Below, one piece after another: positions 1 through 7,506 of a stretch of DNA of 64,000 nt. A program made the translations under genes and the position numbers. The notes below the pieces were generated by a model, which was not told where the DNA came from, made no database searches, and was given only the letters and a program-made list of their open reading frames with translations. Source of the DNA: an uncultured Sutterella sp. (lineage in GTDB: Bacteria > Pseudomonadota > Gammaproteobacteria > Burkholderiales > Burkholderiaceae_F); the NCBI GenBank assembly GCA_900542805.1, contig UQOW01000003.1, positions 45,688-109,687 of the forward strand. The letters are read 5' to 3'. Position 1 is the first letter of the stretch. Every line of letters begins with the position of its first letter.

Positions 1-1
1 A

Positions 2-613
2 AGTCGCAGAAGTTTGTTGACGGCCGCAGCCGGGCTTTTGGTTTTCGGTCCGATGTCGGCTTTTTCCCAAGATCAATCCGGCGATCCGAATCAATGGATT
101 CTGTCAATTAGCAATCAAGTCCTCGATTTGATTCGCGGTGATGCCAAGTTGGCAGCGGGTGACTCCGGTCGCGTTCATGTTTTTGTGAACGATATTGTGA
201 TGCCGACTGTGGATTTTTTGCGCATGACGCGCATGTGCATCGGACCGAAATGGCGTAGCGCAACACCCGAGCAAAGAACGAAATTGCAGGATTTATTCCG
301 TGAGCAGTTGATTCGCGTTTACTCCGGAGCGCTTTCGGCTGTTAAAAATCAAAAGGCCGAACTCGCTCCGAGCCGTTTAAAACCCACAGACAAAGATGCT
401 CTCGTACGCACGGTGCTCGTTGAGGCAGGAAAGCCGGATATTCATCTCGATTACCGGCTCAAGAAAGTCAAAGGACTTTGGTACATCGTCGACGTAAACG
501 TCGAAGGCATTTGGCTAGTGGACAACTACCGCAATCAATTTGCCGGGATTGTCAATTCTTCGGGTATCGAGGGATTGATTGCCGAGTTGGAAAAGAAAAA
601 CGCGGGAGCCTAG
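2..613 (+). CDS. mlaC: MlaC, periplasmic phospholipid-binding protein of the Mla pathway (5' end outside window)
   Basis: Tgt2/MlaC family protein that ferries phospholipids across the periplasm between the outer-membrane MlaA complex and the inner-membrane MlaFEDB transporter. The frame is open to the window edge. Its first visible residues (SRRSLLTAAAGLLVFG) are the n- and h-regions of a signal peptide that ends near AFS/QDQ, so the true start lies just upstream of base 1; the TTG at 14 would leave no basic n-region. The rest has the family's length (about 200 aa) and the usual helical N-terminal half followed by a sheet-rich C-terminal half. mlaB follows 3 nt later, as in Mla operons. Family assignment is firm. 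Confidence 0.88.
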   Translation, partial: SRRSLLTAAAGLLVFGPMSAFSQDQSGDPNQWILSISNQVLDLIRGDAKLAAGDSGRVHVFVNDIVMPTVDFLRMTRMCIGPKWRSATPEQRTKLQDLFREQLIRVYSGALSAVKNQKAELAPSRLKPTDKDALVRTVLVEAGKPDIHLDYRLKKVKGLWYIVDVNVEGIWLVDNYRNQFAGIVNSSGIEGLIAELEKKNAGA

Positions 614-616
614 GGA

Positions 617-892
617 ATGCGGCTTTTTGAAAAAAACATGACGCTTGCTAACGTCGCAACCCTTAAAAAAGAAGGTATTGCGGCGATGGATTCAGGCGAT
701 ACGAGCATAGATCTTTCCGCTGTCACACGTGCGGATTCTTCTGCCGTATCGGTTCTACTTTCCTGGGAGCGCTATGCCAAGGAGAAAGGTCTGACATTGC
801 AGATTGTGCACGTGCCGTCATCGCTTGAAGCACTCCTTGTTTTGTATGGGGTCAGGAGCCTATTTGACAGAATAATCGTGCGTGAAAATTGA
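617..892 (+). CDS. mlaB: MlaB, STAS-domain subunit of the Mla phospholipid ABC transporter
   Basis: Small cytoplasmic STAS-domain protein (91 aa). In E. coli MlaB binds the MlaF ATPase and is needed for its activity. The STAS core is visible as a strand-loop-helix (IDLSAVTRADSSAVSVLLSW, about residues 32-51), with the conserved D and adjacent serines at the loop that is phosphorylated in anti-sigma antagonists. It starts 3 nt after mlaC and is certainly co-transcribed with it. Its TGA stop at 890-892 lies inside the -35 element of the tRNA-Met promoter. Confidence 0.85.
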   Translation: MRLFEKNMTLANVATLKKEGIAAMDSGDTSIDLSAVTRADSSAVSVLLSWERYAKEKGLTLQIVHVPSSLEALLVLYGVRSLFDRIIVREN

Positions 893-917
893 CAAACACG
901 GTGTGCTTTGAAATAAT
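889..917 (+). promoter_or_regulatory. Sigma70 promoter of tRNA-Met
   Basis: Exact -35 TTGACA at 889-894, a 17-nt spacer, and -10 AATAAT at 912-917 (5 of 6 to consensus). The predicted start is around 924, about five bases before the mature tRNA. The -35 hexamer overlaps the mlaB stop codon, so the tRNA promoter is embedded in the end of the Mla operon. Confidence 0.7.
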
Positions 918-928
918 CCGTGCTCCTT

Positions 929-1005
929 GGCGCATTAGCTCAGTCGGTTAGAGCAGAGGAATCATAATCCTTGTGTCCGCGGTTCGAGTCCGTGATGCGC
1001 CACCA
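929..1005 (+). tRNA. tRNA-Met (CAT), elongator type
   Basis: A 77-nt cloverleaf with encoded CCA. Acceptor GGCGCAT (929-935) pairs perfectly with ATGCGCC (995-1001), and the discriminator is A. The D-arm GCTCAGTCGGTTAGAGC, the anticodon loop ATCATAA with CAT at 963-965, and a TTCGAGT T-loop are visible. G1-C72 pairing and the GAGGA/TCCTT anticodon stem fit elongator tRNA-Met rather than the initiator (which has unpaired C1) or the lysidine tRNA-Ile2. The last alternative cannot be wholly excluded by eye. Confidence 0.93.
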
Positions 1006-1016
1006 GATTTTCAGAC

Positions 1017-1047
1017 CGCTTCCTTGTGCGCAGGGAAGCGTTTTTTT
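1017..1047 (+). terminator. Rho-independent terminator after tRNA-Met
   Basis: Perfect 7-bp stem CGCTTCC (1017-1023) / GGAAGCG (1034-1040) followed by seven T residues (1041-1047). Confidence 0.87.
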
Positions 1048-1135
1048 GTACCCTTAGCAAGGGATTATTTGATATCTGTCAATTCCGATAAGACAATTGT
1101 GCCTTGGATTCGGGAATACAATTGATTACAAATGA

Positions 1136-1162
1136 GGGGCTCCCGTCGGAGTCTCTTGTTTT
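1136..1162 (+). promoter_or_regulatory. Attenuator-like hairpin in the brnQ leader
   Basis: GGGGCTCC (1136-1143) pairs with GGAGTCTC (1148-1155) through eight pairs, two of them G-U, with a 4-nt loop, and is followed by a T-rich tract. It lies 80 nt before brnQ and downstream of a candidate -10 (TACAAT, 1118-1123). It could end residual tRNA transcription or attenuate brnQ. I see no convincing leader peptide rich in branched-chain codons. Confidence 0.35.
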
Positions 1163-1241
1163 CTAAGGCGCTTTTGCCGGGTTTTTCTCTTTTACGCCCC
1201 CGGAGGAATTAAGTAGGGGTGGTTTTTCTGGTAATAAACAC

Positions 1242-2570
1242 ATGTCAACAAAAAGTAATGGAAATCGTTATATAGCCATCGGACTGATGCTCTTTGCACT
1301 CTTTTTCGGCGCTGGTAACTTGATTTTCCCCGCAGCGATGGGGCAAAGTGCCGGCGTGAATACATGGTGGGCCCTTTTGGGCTTCTGCATTACGGGCGTA
1401 GGCTTGCCGGTATTGGGTGTCATGGCGATGGGCTATTCGGGTTGCCGCAGTCTGCAGGAGCTTGCGAGCCGCGTTCACCCCTTGTACGGTCTCTTTTACA
1501 CGATTATCAGTTACATGGCCATCGGACCGTGCTTTGCTGTTCCGCGTACGGGAACGGTTTCGTTCGAAATCGCCGTGCGCCCCTTCCTGCTCGAAGGGAG
1601 CTCTGAAATCGCTTTGCCGATTTTCCTGGCTATCTTCTTTGTCATCACGTTCTGGCTCTCGGCCACTCCGTCTAAACTCGTGGACCGCGTCGGCAAGTTA
1701 CTGACGCCTGCCCTTGTTTTGACTCTCGGTCTGTTTATTCTGCAGTCCTTCGTGGTCCCGATGGGCGAACCCCAGGCGGCTTCCAAGGCCTATGCTACTC
1801 CGACGATTGCGACTATTCAGGGTGTCTTGGACGGCTACAACACCCTTGATGCCATCGCGTCCCTGATTTTCGCCGTGCTCGTGATTTCGGCGGTTAAAGA
1901 GTCGGGTGTTGTCGAAAAGGGTGCTGTGGTCAAGCAGGTTTACAAGAGCGGTTTGTTAGCCGGCTTCCTTCTTGCCGTTATCTATATCTTTGTGGCTAAA
2001 ATCGGCGCCGAGAGTGTCACGGCTATTGGCATGCAGGAAACCGGAGCTCCGGTTCTGGCCGAAAGTGCCAAGGTGCTCTTCGGAAATTCCGGTGCCCTGC
2101 TGCTTGCCGCCATCGTGCTCCTTGCCTGCCTGACGACGGCTGTCGGACTTGTTACGTGCTGCGCTGCCTATTTTCAGAAGTTAACGGGGAAATTGTCCTA
2201 CGTGACTTGGGCGGCCCTCTTCTGCGTTGTGTCGTACTTAATCGGCCTGTTCGGATTAAAGACCATCATCGTCTCGACGATTCCGGTTCTGATGTTCATT
2301 TACCCGCTGTGCATGGCCTTAATGGCATTAGCTTTCATGCATAACTGGTTTGACGGACGTCAGTGCGTGTATGTCTGCACGATGGCCTTTACCTTCATCA
2401 TGGCTTTAATCAGCGGTCTTGAGACGGCGAATGTTTCTCTCGGAGGCCTCGGTTCTTTCCTGCATGAGACGGTGCCGCTGTATGCCTCCGGTTTAGGTTG
2501 GATTTCCTTTGCCGTGGCCGGAGCCATTGTCGGATTGTTCTGGAAGACCATCAAGCCGATTGCTAAATAA
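1242..2570 (+). CDS. brnQ: BrnQ, branched-chain amino acid:cation symporter (LIVCS family)
   Basis: Inner-membrane secondary transporter that imports Leu, Ile and Val with Na+ or H+. The 442-aa protein is uniformly hydrophobic with about 12 membrane segments. It opens with the LIVCS signature ALFFGAGNLIFPAAMG (residues 18-33), the unwound first helix that binds cation in this family. The ATG at 1242 precedes the first segment by a short basic n-region. It is monocistronic: a strong terminator follows, and about 240 nt of leader containing an attenuator-like hairpin separates it from tRNA-Met. Length matches the family. Confidence 0.93.
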   Translation: MSTKSNGNRYIAIGLMLFALFFGAGNLIFPAAMGQSAGVNTWWALLGFCITGVGLPVLGVMAMGYSGCRSLQELASRVHPLYGLFYTIISYMAIGPCFAVPRTGTVSFEIAVRPFLLEGSSEIALPIFLAIFFVITFWLSATPSKLVDRVGKLLTPALVLTLGLFILQSFVVPMGEPQAASKAYATPTIATIQGVLDGYNTLDAIASLIFAVLVISAVKESGVVEKGAVVKQVYKSGLLAGFLLAVIYIFVAKIGAESVTAIGMQETGAPVLAESAKVLFGNSGALLLAAIVLLACLTTAVGLVTCCAAYFQKLTGKLSYVTWAALFCVVSYLIGLFGLKTIIVSTIPVLMFIYPLCMALMALAFMHNWFDGRQCVYVCTMAFTFIMALISGLETANVSLGGLGSFLHETVPLYASGLGWISFAVAGAIVGLFWKTIKPIAK

Positions 2571-2592
2571 TCGGATTGCCAGGTCGTTTAAA

Positions 2593-2626
2593 ACCGATCT
2601 TCTCGATGCGGGAAGGTCGGTTTTTT
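2593..2626 (+). terminator. Rho-independent terminator after brnQ
   Basis: ACCGATCTT (2593-2601) pairs with AAGGTCGGT (2613-2621), nine pairs with one G-U, followed by a run of T to 2626. Confidence 0.82.
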
Positions 2627-2703
2627 GGGTTGCAACCTCAAAGACGCCCGTCGATTAAGAGCGTTTCATATCACGCTAAATGAAAAATTTTTAACCTAAA
2701 CCC

Positions 2704-2763
2704 CCTTGTACATCAAGGGTTTTATCACTTTTTAGGTGATACAGTCTGGAAACTTTTTGCGAC
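2704..2763. repeat. Diverged direct repeat, copy 1
   Basis: Starts with the small inverted repeat CCTTGTACATCAAGG, then a T-rich stretch, a GGTGATACAGTC segment and a terminal TTTTTGCGAC. By eye about 70% of positions match copy 2, which lies about 87 bp downstream. A related block is at 39227-39302. Confidence 0.55.
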
Positions 2764-2790
2764 ATAGAAATGCAGTTTTTTTCCTCGGAG

Positions 2791-2851
2791 CCTTGTGCCT
2801 TAAGGGTTTTGCTTTTTTGAGGTGAAAAAGTCGGGGAAAGCTTCGCGCGAC
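2791..2851. repeat. Diverged direct repeat, copy 2
   Basis: Starts with CCTTGTGCCTTAAGG, then GGTTTTGCTTTTTTGAGG, an AAAAAGTCGGGGAAAG segment and a terminal CGCGCGAC. The order of elements is the same as in copy 1 (2704-2763). The pair looks like ends or remnants of one element type rather than coding sequence. Confidence 0.55.
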
Positions 2852-2893
2852 GAAATAAAAAGTTCGGATTTCGATTGACTGGGTGTAAGGACA

Positions 2894-2926
2894 TAAAAAA
2901 AGACCCGACAGAAACTCTGTCGGGTC
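2894..2926 (-). terminator. Rho-independent terminator after the M20 peptidase gene
   Basis: GACCCGACAG (2902-2911) / CTGTCGGGTC (2917-2926), a perfect 10-bp stem. The A-run at 2894-2901 becomes the U-tract on the minus strand. Confidence 0.88.
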
Positions 2927-2954
2927 AATGCTACCGATTTTCGTCCGAAAGTGC

Positions 2955-4223
2955 TTAGGCCTTCTTACGAACGGGCAGAAGCGGAGCATTTCCTTCAATA
3001 CCGACAAGGGCTGCCGCTGCTAAGAACACAAGCTGGGGCCCCAAATGCGTATCGATGGCCTCAAAGTACTCTTTGAGCGAGTGCTCTCCGACGTCTTTGC
3101 CGCCCGAGCCGAGGCACGTTGCCGGAATATCGCAACTCATCGGAGCATTGGCATCGGTCGATGCCATATCGTATTGGGTTAATTCGATACCTAAAACCTC
3201 TTGTGCGGCACGTGAGCACTGCAAAACAGGACATGTATCGGGGCGCATTCCGGCCGGACGCATGCCGATTTGGGTCTTGGTAAGCTTAAGTTTTAAAGCT
3301 TCGTCTGTGACGTCCCAAATCGCATTTTCCTCCTCAACAGCATCTTCAAAGGCCGTTAGGATGGCCGATTCGAGTTTTAACAGTTCCTTGTTGTCAACGC
3401 TTCGCATATCCACCTGGACTTCGCAGTGGGCGGCAATGGCATTGACCGTCGTTCCGCCGGAAATCGTTCCGATGGTAAAGGTTGTCTTCGGGGACTCCGG
3501 AACTTTGATATGGGCGACGCGGGCGCCGGCGATGCAGACAGCGTGAATCGCGCTCGGATTCTTTCCGAAACGCAAGAATGAGTGTCCGCCGGGACCGTCA
3601 ACGGACAAAAGCCAACGGTGAGAGCCCGTGGCTCCCTTCAAAACACGGTTGATGTTTGTTCCGTCTACGGCAATAAAGCCGTCAATCGGGTAGTGGGCGC
3701 ACAGGTACTTGGAACCGCGAATGTCGCCGTTTCCTTCTTCCCCGACGGTTCCGACAAACCAAATGTCGCCTTCGGTCTGAATGTTCAGTGTGTTAAAGCA
3801 ACGTAAAACCTGCAAGATAGCGCGCAGACCCGAACAGTTGTCCCCGATGCCCGGGGCTGTGTAACGCGTACCTTCAATCTTGACGGTGACGTCGGTATCG
3901 GCCGGGAAAACCGTATCCATATGAGAGGCCAAAACAAGGACCGGGCCCTTTCCTTTACCCGGACGCCGACCGATGACATTACCGATTTCATCGATGGCGA
4001 CGTCTTTGAGCCCATAGGCCTTAAAGCGTTCGACGAGGGCGGCGGCGCGCTTTCCTTCGTCAAATGTCGGGGCTGGAATTTCACAGAGTTCGACTTGTTC
4101 CTTCAGAGCGTGATCAACTTCCGCACGGGCAAGGTCCAGGGCTTTTTTGACGGTATCGGAGGCTTTTAATGCTGCGAATGCGTCTTGTACGTTTTTCTCA
4201 AGAGGGGGAACGGAAATTGTCAT
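2955..4223 (-). CDS. M20-family metallopeptidase (peptidase T / carboxypeptidase G2-like)
   Basis: Zinc-dependent cytoplasmic exopeptidase of 422 aa. The di-zinc core is visible: LASHMDTVF (metal His and Asp), GIGDNCSG (bridging Asp), GTVGEEGNGD (catalytic and metal Glu), followed by the dimerisation lid domain opening with GGHSF. The ATG at 4223 was chosen over an upstream in-frame codon at 4259 because an AGGA motif lies about 9 nt before it and the upstream extension is unlike the family. It is monocistronic, ends in a strong terminator, and lies downstream of the minus-strand tRNA-Lys pair. The substrate (peptide or acyl-amino acid) cannot be told from sequence alone. Confidence 0.82.
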   Translation of the reverse strand: MTISVPPLEKNVQDAFAALKASDTVKKALDLARAEVDHALKEQVELCEIPAPTFDEGKRAAALVERFKAYGLKDVAIDEIGNVIGRRPGKGKGPVLVLASHMDTVFPADTDVTVKIEGTRYTAPGIGDNCSGLRAILQVLRCFNTLNIQTEGDIWFVGTVGEEGNGDIRGSKYLCAHYPIDGFIAVDGTNINRVLKGATGSHRWLLSVDGPGGHSFLRFGKNPSAIHAVCIAGARVAHIKVPESPKTTFTIGTISGGTTVNAIAAHCEVQVDMRSVDNKELLKLESAILTAFEDAVEEENAIWDVTDEALKLKLTKTQIGMRPAGMRPDTCPVLQCSRAAQEVLGIELTQYDMASTDANAPMSCDIPATCLGSGGKDVGEHSLKEYFEAIDTHLGPQLVFLAAAALVGIEGNAPLLPVRKKA

Positions 4224-4390
4224 GACGGTATCCTGAAATCGATAAAGAAAGGCGAACAATGAAACTGGCTATAAGAAAGACGGTCTCTAAGGCAAAAGTC
4301 TTACAAGGTCCACACCGCCAATATAGCAAGACGGACACGATTCGGGATTGTTTTTCTCGGAAAGTTGCCGAAATCGGTAGGTCGAGCCCA

Positions 4391-4424
4391 AAAAAAACAC
4401 TGCAGGACAGTGCCTACAGTGTTT
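4391..4424 (-). terminator. Terminator of the tRNA-Lys transcription unit
   Basis: AAACACTG (4395-4402) / CAGTGTTT (4417-4424), with further partial pairing inside the loop. The A-run at 4391-4397 gives the U-tract on the minus strand, just after the second tRNA-Lys. Confidence 0.75.
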
Positions 4425-4432
4425 CGGATATT

Positions 4433-4508
4433 TGGTGGGAGCGCAGAGACTCGAACTCTGGACCGACGGATTAAGAGTCCGCTGCTCTACCAACTGAGCT
4501 ACGCTCCC
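4433..4508 (-). tRNA. tRNA-Lys (CTT)
   Basis: A 76-nt cloverleaf with encoded CCA. Acceptor GGGAGCG/CGCTCCC is perfect, the discriminator is A, and the anticodon loop is ACTCTTAAT with CTT in the anticodon. It is the second gene of a tandem tRNA-Lys pair sharing one promoter and terminator. Confidence 0.95.
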
Positions 4509-4531
4509 GTTCTCGATGTTGGCTGACCCAT

Positions 4532-4607
4532 TGGTGGGTCGTGCGAGATTCGAACTCACGACCAACGGATTAAAAGTCCGCTGCTCTACCGACTGAGCTA
4601 ACGACCC
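4532..4607 (-). tRNA. tRNA-Lys (TTT)
   Basis: A 76-nt cloverleaf with encoded CCA. Acceptor GGGTCGT/ACGACCC is perfect and the anticodon loop ACTTTTAAT carries TTT. It is the first gene of the pair, 23 nt before tRNA-Lys(CTT). The two share most of the D-arm and anticodon stem, as expected of a duplication. Confidence 0.95.
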
Positions 4608-5096
4608 CCTTAAACCAAGCGGTCTGCCCAAGTTCGCAGAGGAACAGTCAACCGAGATGGCGAATTAAACACGAATTTCACGGGGATGTCAAGGTTCGTT
4701 TCGAGCCTGGTGGTACGGACGGTGTTTGTGTTGCAACAAGCGCAACAAGCGAAACATAACAAGTCGGCAAGAGGGACCGGGAACGTGCCTTAGTGCGTTT
4801 TCGCTGATTGCGGGAGGACGACGGACTGATGGAGAACAAATTAATCGTCTTTATGTCGTTTTGTCTCCGATGTTAGGGAAAACACCAATACATTTGACAA
4901 CATCAAACCGTGTAAAGTTTAAAAAACAGGGCATAATGAAAACATGAAAAGGCGGCTGAGAACTTGCTTAATCTGATTTAAAGCCTCATTCACATTGCCG
5001 AGAGCTTTTGAGGATAAATGAGTGATCTAGCAATAACGGTTCCAGGTCGTCGATGATTGGTTAATAGTTAAAATCTATTTGTAAGGAGACTGCATC
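4608..5096. other. Intergenic region between divergent tRNA-Lys and recA
   Basis: Apart from the minus-strand tRNA promoter, the rest must hold the recA promoter and leader. A TTGACA at 4894-4899 is a possible -35, but the partner at about 17 nt (GTTTAA) is weak; TAAAAT-like sequences closer to recA are alternatives. I did not find a CTGT-N8-ACAG LexA box by eye. No credible coding frame or structured RNA was recognised. Confidence 0.5.
4664..4692 (-). promoter_or_regulatory. Sigma70 promoter of the tRNA-Lys pair
   Basis: On the minus strand, an exact -35 TTGACA (4687-4692), a 17-nt spacer and -10 TTTAAT (4664-4669). The start would be near 4657, about 50 nt before the first tRNA. Confidence 0.75.
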
Positions 5097-6233
5097 ATGG
5101 CAGCCGATAAGAAGCGGGTTGATTCGGTGCGTGTTGAACGCGTCAGTGATCAGAGTGAACGGAAAAAGGCGCTTGCCGCGGCCTTGGCCTATATTGAAAA
5201 AGAGTTCGGTAAGGGTTCAATCATGCGCATGAGCGATTCGGACCATGTCGATAACGTGGAAGTTGTCAGCACGGGATCACTCGGTCTGGATTTGGCTCTC
5301 GGCGTCGGCGGATTGCCTCGCGGTCGTGTTGTGGAAATCTTCGGACCGGAAAGCTCCGGTAAGACCACGTTGACGCTTCAGGTCATCGCCGAAATGCAGA
5401 AAATGGGCGGAACCTGTGCCTTTATCGATGCTGAGCACGCCTTGGATGTGCAGTATGCGCAAAAGCTCGGCGTCAAGCTCGATGATTTACTCCTTTCGCA
5501 GCCGGATACGGGCGAACAGGCTCTGGAAATTACCGACGCGCTGGTGCGTTCCGGTTCGGTTGATCTGGTTGTCATCGATTCGGTCGCCGCCTTAACACCG
5601 CGTAGTGAAATCGAAGGCGACATGGGCGATGCCCTTCCCGGATTGCAGGCGCGCCTGATGAGCCAGGCGCTTCGCAAACTCACGGCCTCGATTACGAAAA
5701 CCAAGACTCTGGTGATTTTCATTAACCAGATTCGTATGAAGATCGGTATTGCATACGGCAATCCGGAAGTGACGACCGGCGGCAATGCCCTGAAGTTTTA
5801 TAGTTCCGTACGTATCGATATTCGCCGCAAGCAGACTCTTAAACGCGGGGATGAGATTTACGGATCGGAAACACGCGTGAAGGTTGTCAAAAACAAAGTC
5901 GCACCTCCGTTTAAGGAAGCTACGTTCGATATCCTTTACGGCGAAGGGATCTCTCGGGAAGGCGAAATGCTTGATATGGGTGCCGACTTGAATGTTATCG
6001 AAAAGAGCGGCGCTTGGTATAGCTACGAGGGCGAGCGCATCGGACAGGGGCGCGACAATGCCCGCGAGTATTTAAAGAGCCACCCTGATGTCGCATCTGA
6101 GATCGAAAACAAGATTCGCTCTTTGCGCGGGATGCGCGCTAAGCCGACGAGCCTGACGCCCGGGGAAGCTGCTCCGGTCTCGGTCGTCCAGTCCAAGGAA
6201 AAGGCGCCGGTCGCCGATGAGTATGACATCTGA
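5097..6233 (+). CDS. recA: RecA, homologous-recombination and SOS ATPase
   Basis: DNA-dependent ATPase that forms the presynaptic filament, catalyses strand exchange and triggers LexA self-cleavage. Walker A GPESSGKTT is at residues 83-91, Walker B around LVVIDSVAAL, and the core is typical throughout. At 378 aa it is slightly longer than E. coli RecA: the N-terminus before the core has roughly 17 extra residues, and the C-terminal tail is acidic (EYDI). A strong AAGGAG sits 9 nt before the ATG. The stop overlaps the recX start, so the two are translationally coupled. Confidence 0.98.
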   Translation: MAADKKRVDSVRVERVSDQSERKKALAAALAYIEKEFGKGSIMRMSDSDHVDNVEVVSTGSLGLDLALGVGGLPRGRVVEIFGPESSGKTTLTLQVIAEMQKMGGTCAFIDAEHALDVQYAQKLGVKLDDLLLSQPDTGEQALEITDALVRSGSVDLVVIDSVAALTPRSEIEGDMGDALPGLQARLMSQALRKLTASITKTKTLVIFINQIRMKIGIAYGNPEVTTGGNALKFYSSVRIDIRRKQTLKRGDEIYGSETRVKVVKNKVAPPFKEATFDILYGEGISREGEMLDMGADLNVIEKSGAWYSYEGERIGQGRDNAREYLKSHPDVASEIENKIRSLRGMRAKPTSLTPGEAAPVSVVQSKEKAPVADEYDI

Positions 6234-6711
6234 TTGCCCGAGCAAAGCGACCGGAAAGCCCCGGTCGCTTTTGTCGCAAGCTGTCGCATTTTTATCGCGT
6301 CGAGAGTATTCCAGACGTCAGTTACGCGAGCGTCTTATCGAACGCATTGACGGTGTGTCTCAAACGCCCGACGATGTCGATCAGGCGCTCGATATGCTTG
6401 AGTCTAAGGGATACCTAAATGATGAACGCTTTGCCCAGGCCCTTTGCCGGGCTCGCTCCAAACGCTACGGCAATGCTCGTCTTGCCCTGGAGTTGCGTCA
6501 AGCCGGAGTGGCCTCGGAAATCGCTCGCAAAGTCCTTTGTGAGCAGGAAGACGAATACGGCCGGGCTCTTGAAGCTTGGTGTAAACGCTTTCACGCGGCG
6601 CCCGACACCGATAAAGAGCGGTCGCGTCAGATTCGCTTTCTCGCTTCCCGTGGCTTTCCGTATGACGTGATTCGTCGAGTTCTTGAAGCGGCTCCGAGAA
6701 CTTCGGAATGA
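6217..6711 (+). CDS. recX: RecX, regulatory protein of RecA
   Basis: Small helical protein that binds RecA filaments and limits RecA activity. The 164-aa protein has the three-helix RecX repeats: an opening ALSRREYSRRQLRERL-like motif near residues 23-40, then LESKGYLNDERFAQALCRAR with the conserved YLND. Its ATG overlaps the last 17 nt of recA, typical of recA-recX operons. A second ATG lies 6 nt further in and could serve instead. Confidence 0.9.
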   Translation: MSMTSDCPSKATGKPRSLLSQAVAFLSRREYSRRQLRERLIERIDGVSQTPDDVDQALDMLESKGYLNDERFAQALCRARSKRYGNARLALELRQAGVASEIARKVLCEQEDEYGRALEAWCKRFHAAPDTDKERSRQIRFLASRGFPYDVIRRVLEAAPRTSE

Positions 6712-6795
6712 ACTGTCGGGGTTAGCGTGTTTTTTTGAAAAACGCTACACTGCGGAATCGCTTTAGGGTTTTCCCGAATTAAGGACACTTTTCCT

Positions 6796-7506
6796 GTGGA
6801 ATATTTGTATGACTTGCTCGTGAATCTGCACTGGGGTGCGGTCGGGCAAATTATTCTGATTGATTTACTTCTCGGCGGTGATAACGCCGTTGTCATTGCA
6901 CTGGCTTGCCGAGATCTCCCGCACAAGCATCGTTTGCAAGGCATCGTCATCGGCACGGCCGGAGCCATCCTTCTGCGCGTGATTCTCATTACGTGTGCCG
7001 TGGCGTTACTGGATTTGCCGTTCTTGAAAGTTGCCGGCGGAGCCCTCTTGGTTTGGATTGGTGTTAAGTTGCTTTTGCCGGAAGCGGAGAAGGCGGAGGA
7101 AAAAATCGCCTCAAGCACCAAACTTTATATTGCTGTCAAGACCATTATCATCGCCGACTTCGTTATGAGTTTGGATAACGTGCTTGCTATCGCTGCAGCC
7201 GCGCAACAGGCGCACGATGACCATCAGACACTTTTAGTGATTTTCGGCCTTTTGGTTTCAATTCCGTTTATCGTATTCGGAAGCCAAATCGTTTTGGCCT
7301 TCCTCGATCGCTTCCCGATTATCGTTTGGTTCGGCGGCGCGCTTTTAGGTTGGATTGCCGGATCGATGATTTCCACCGATTCCGTCGTGCTGGAGCATCT
7401 GCCGCAACTAGCCGAGTACCACACGGTCGCCTGCGTTGCCGGCGCGGCGCTTGTTGTTGTGATCGCGCTCTTACTCAGGAAACGTCGCGCCGCACAGGGT
7501 GCCTAA
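6796..7506 (+). CDS. TerC/YjbE-family integral membrane protein
   Basis: Multi-pass inner-membrane protein (236 aa, about seven segments) of the TerC superfamily. Members are linked to metal-ion (often Mn2+) export or to loading of exported metalloenzymes; the exact role here is not established. The family signatures are the two acidic membrane motifs LLGGDNAVVIALA (about residues 26-38) and FVMSLDNVLAIAAAA (about 118-132). GTG at 6796 is chosen because AAGGA lies 10 nt upstream and the first segment follows at once. The stop overlaps that of the convergent gmhB by two bases. Confidence 0.85.
   Translation: MEYLYDLLVNLHWGAVGQIILIDLLLGGDNAVVIALACRDLPHKHRLQGIVIGTAGAILLRVILITCAVALLDLPFLKVAGGALLVWIGVKLLLPEAEKAEEKIASSTKLYIAVKTIIIADFVMSLDNVLAIAAAAQQAHDDHQTLLVIFGLLVSIPFIVFGSQIVLAFLDRFPIIVWFGGALLGWIAGSMISTDSVVLEHLPQLAEYHTVACVAGAALVVVIALLLRKRRAAQGA

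Larger units (their letters stand above)
2627..2893. other. Intergenic stretch with a diverged direct repeat, no gene
   Basis: Convergent gap between brnQ and the M20 peptidase, bounded by a terminator at each end. It holds a block CACGCTAAATGAAAAA (2672-2687) that recurs at 39 kb, and two imperfect direct repeats (2704-2763 and 2791-2851). Open frames here are short, lack ribosome-binding sites and look like translated repeat sequence. I see no RNA gene. Confidence 0.6.

Noticed and set aside
4608..5096. LexA (SOS) box upstream of recA
   Set aside because: No CTGT-N8-ACAG or close variant was found by eye in the leader; a motif scan would be needed to be sure.
6713..6751. Terminator after recX
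   Set aside because: The AGCG...CGCT pairing is mostly T facing A with a bulge and has no U-tract after it; it does not look like a functional terminator.
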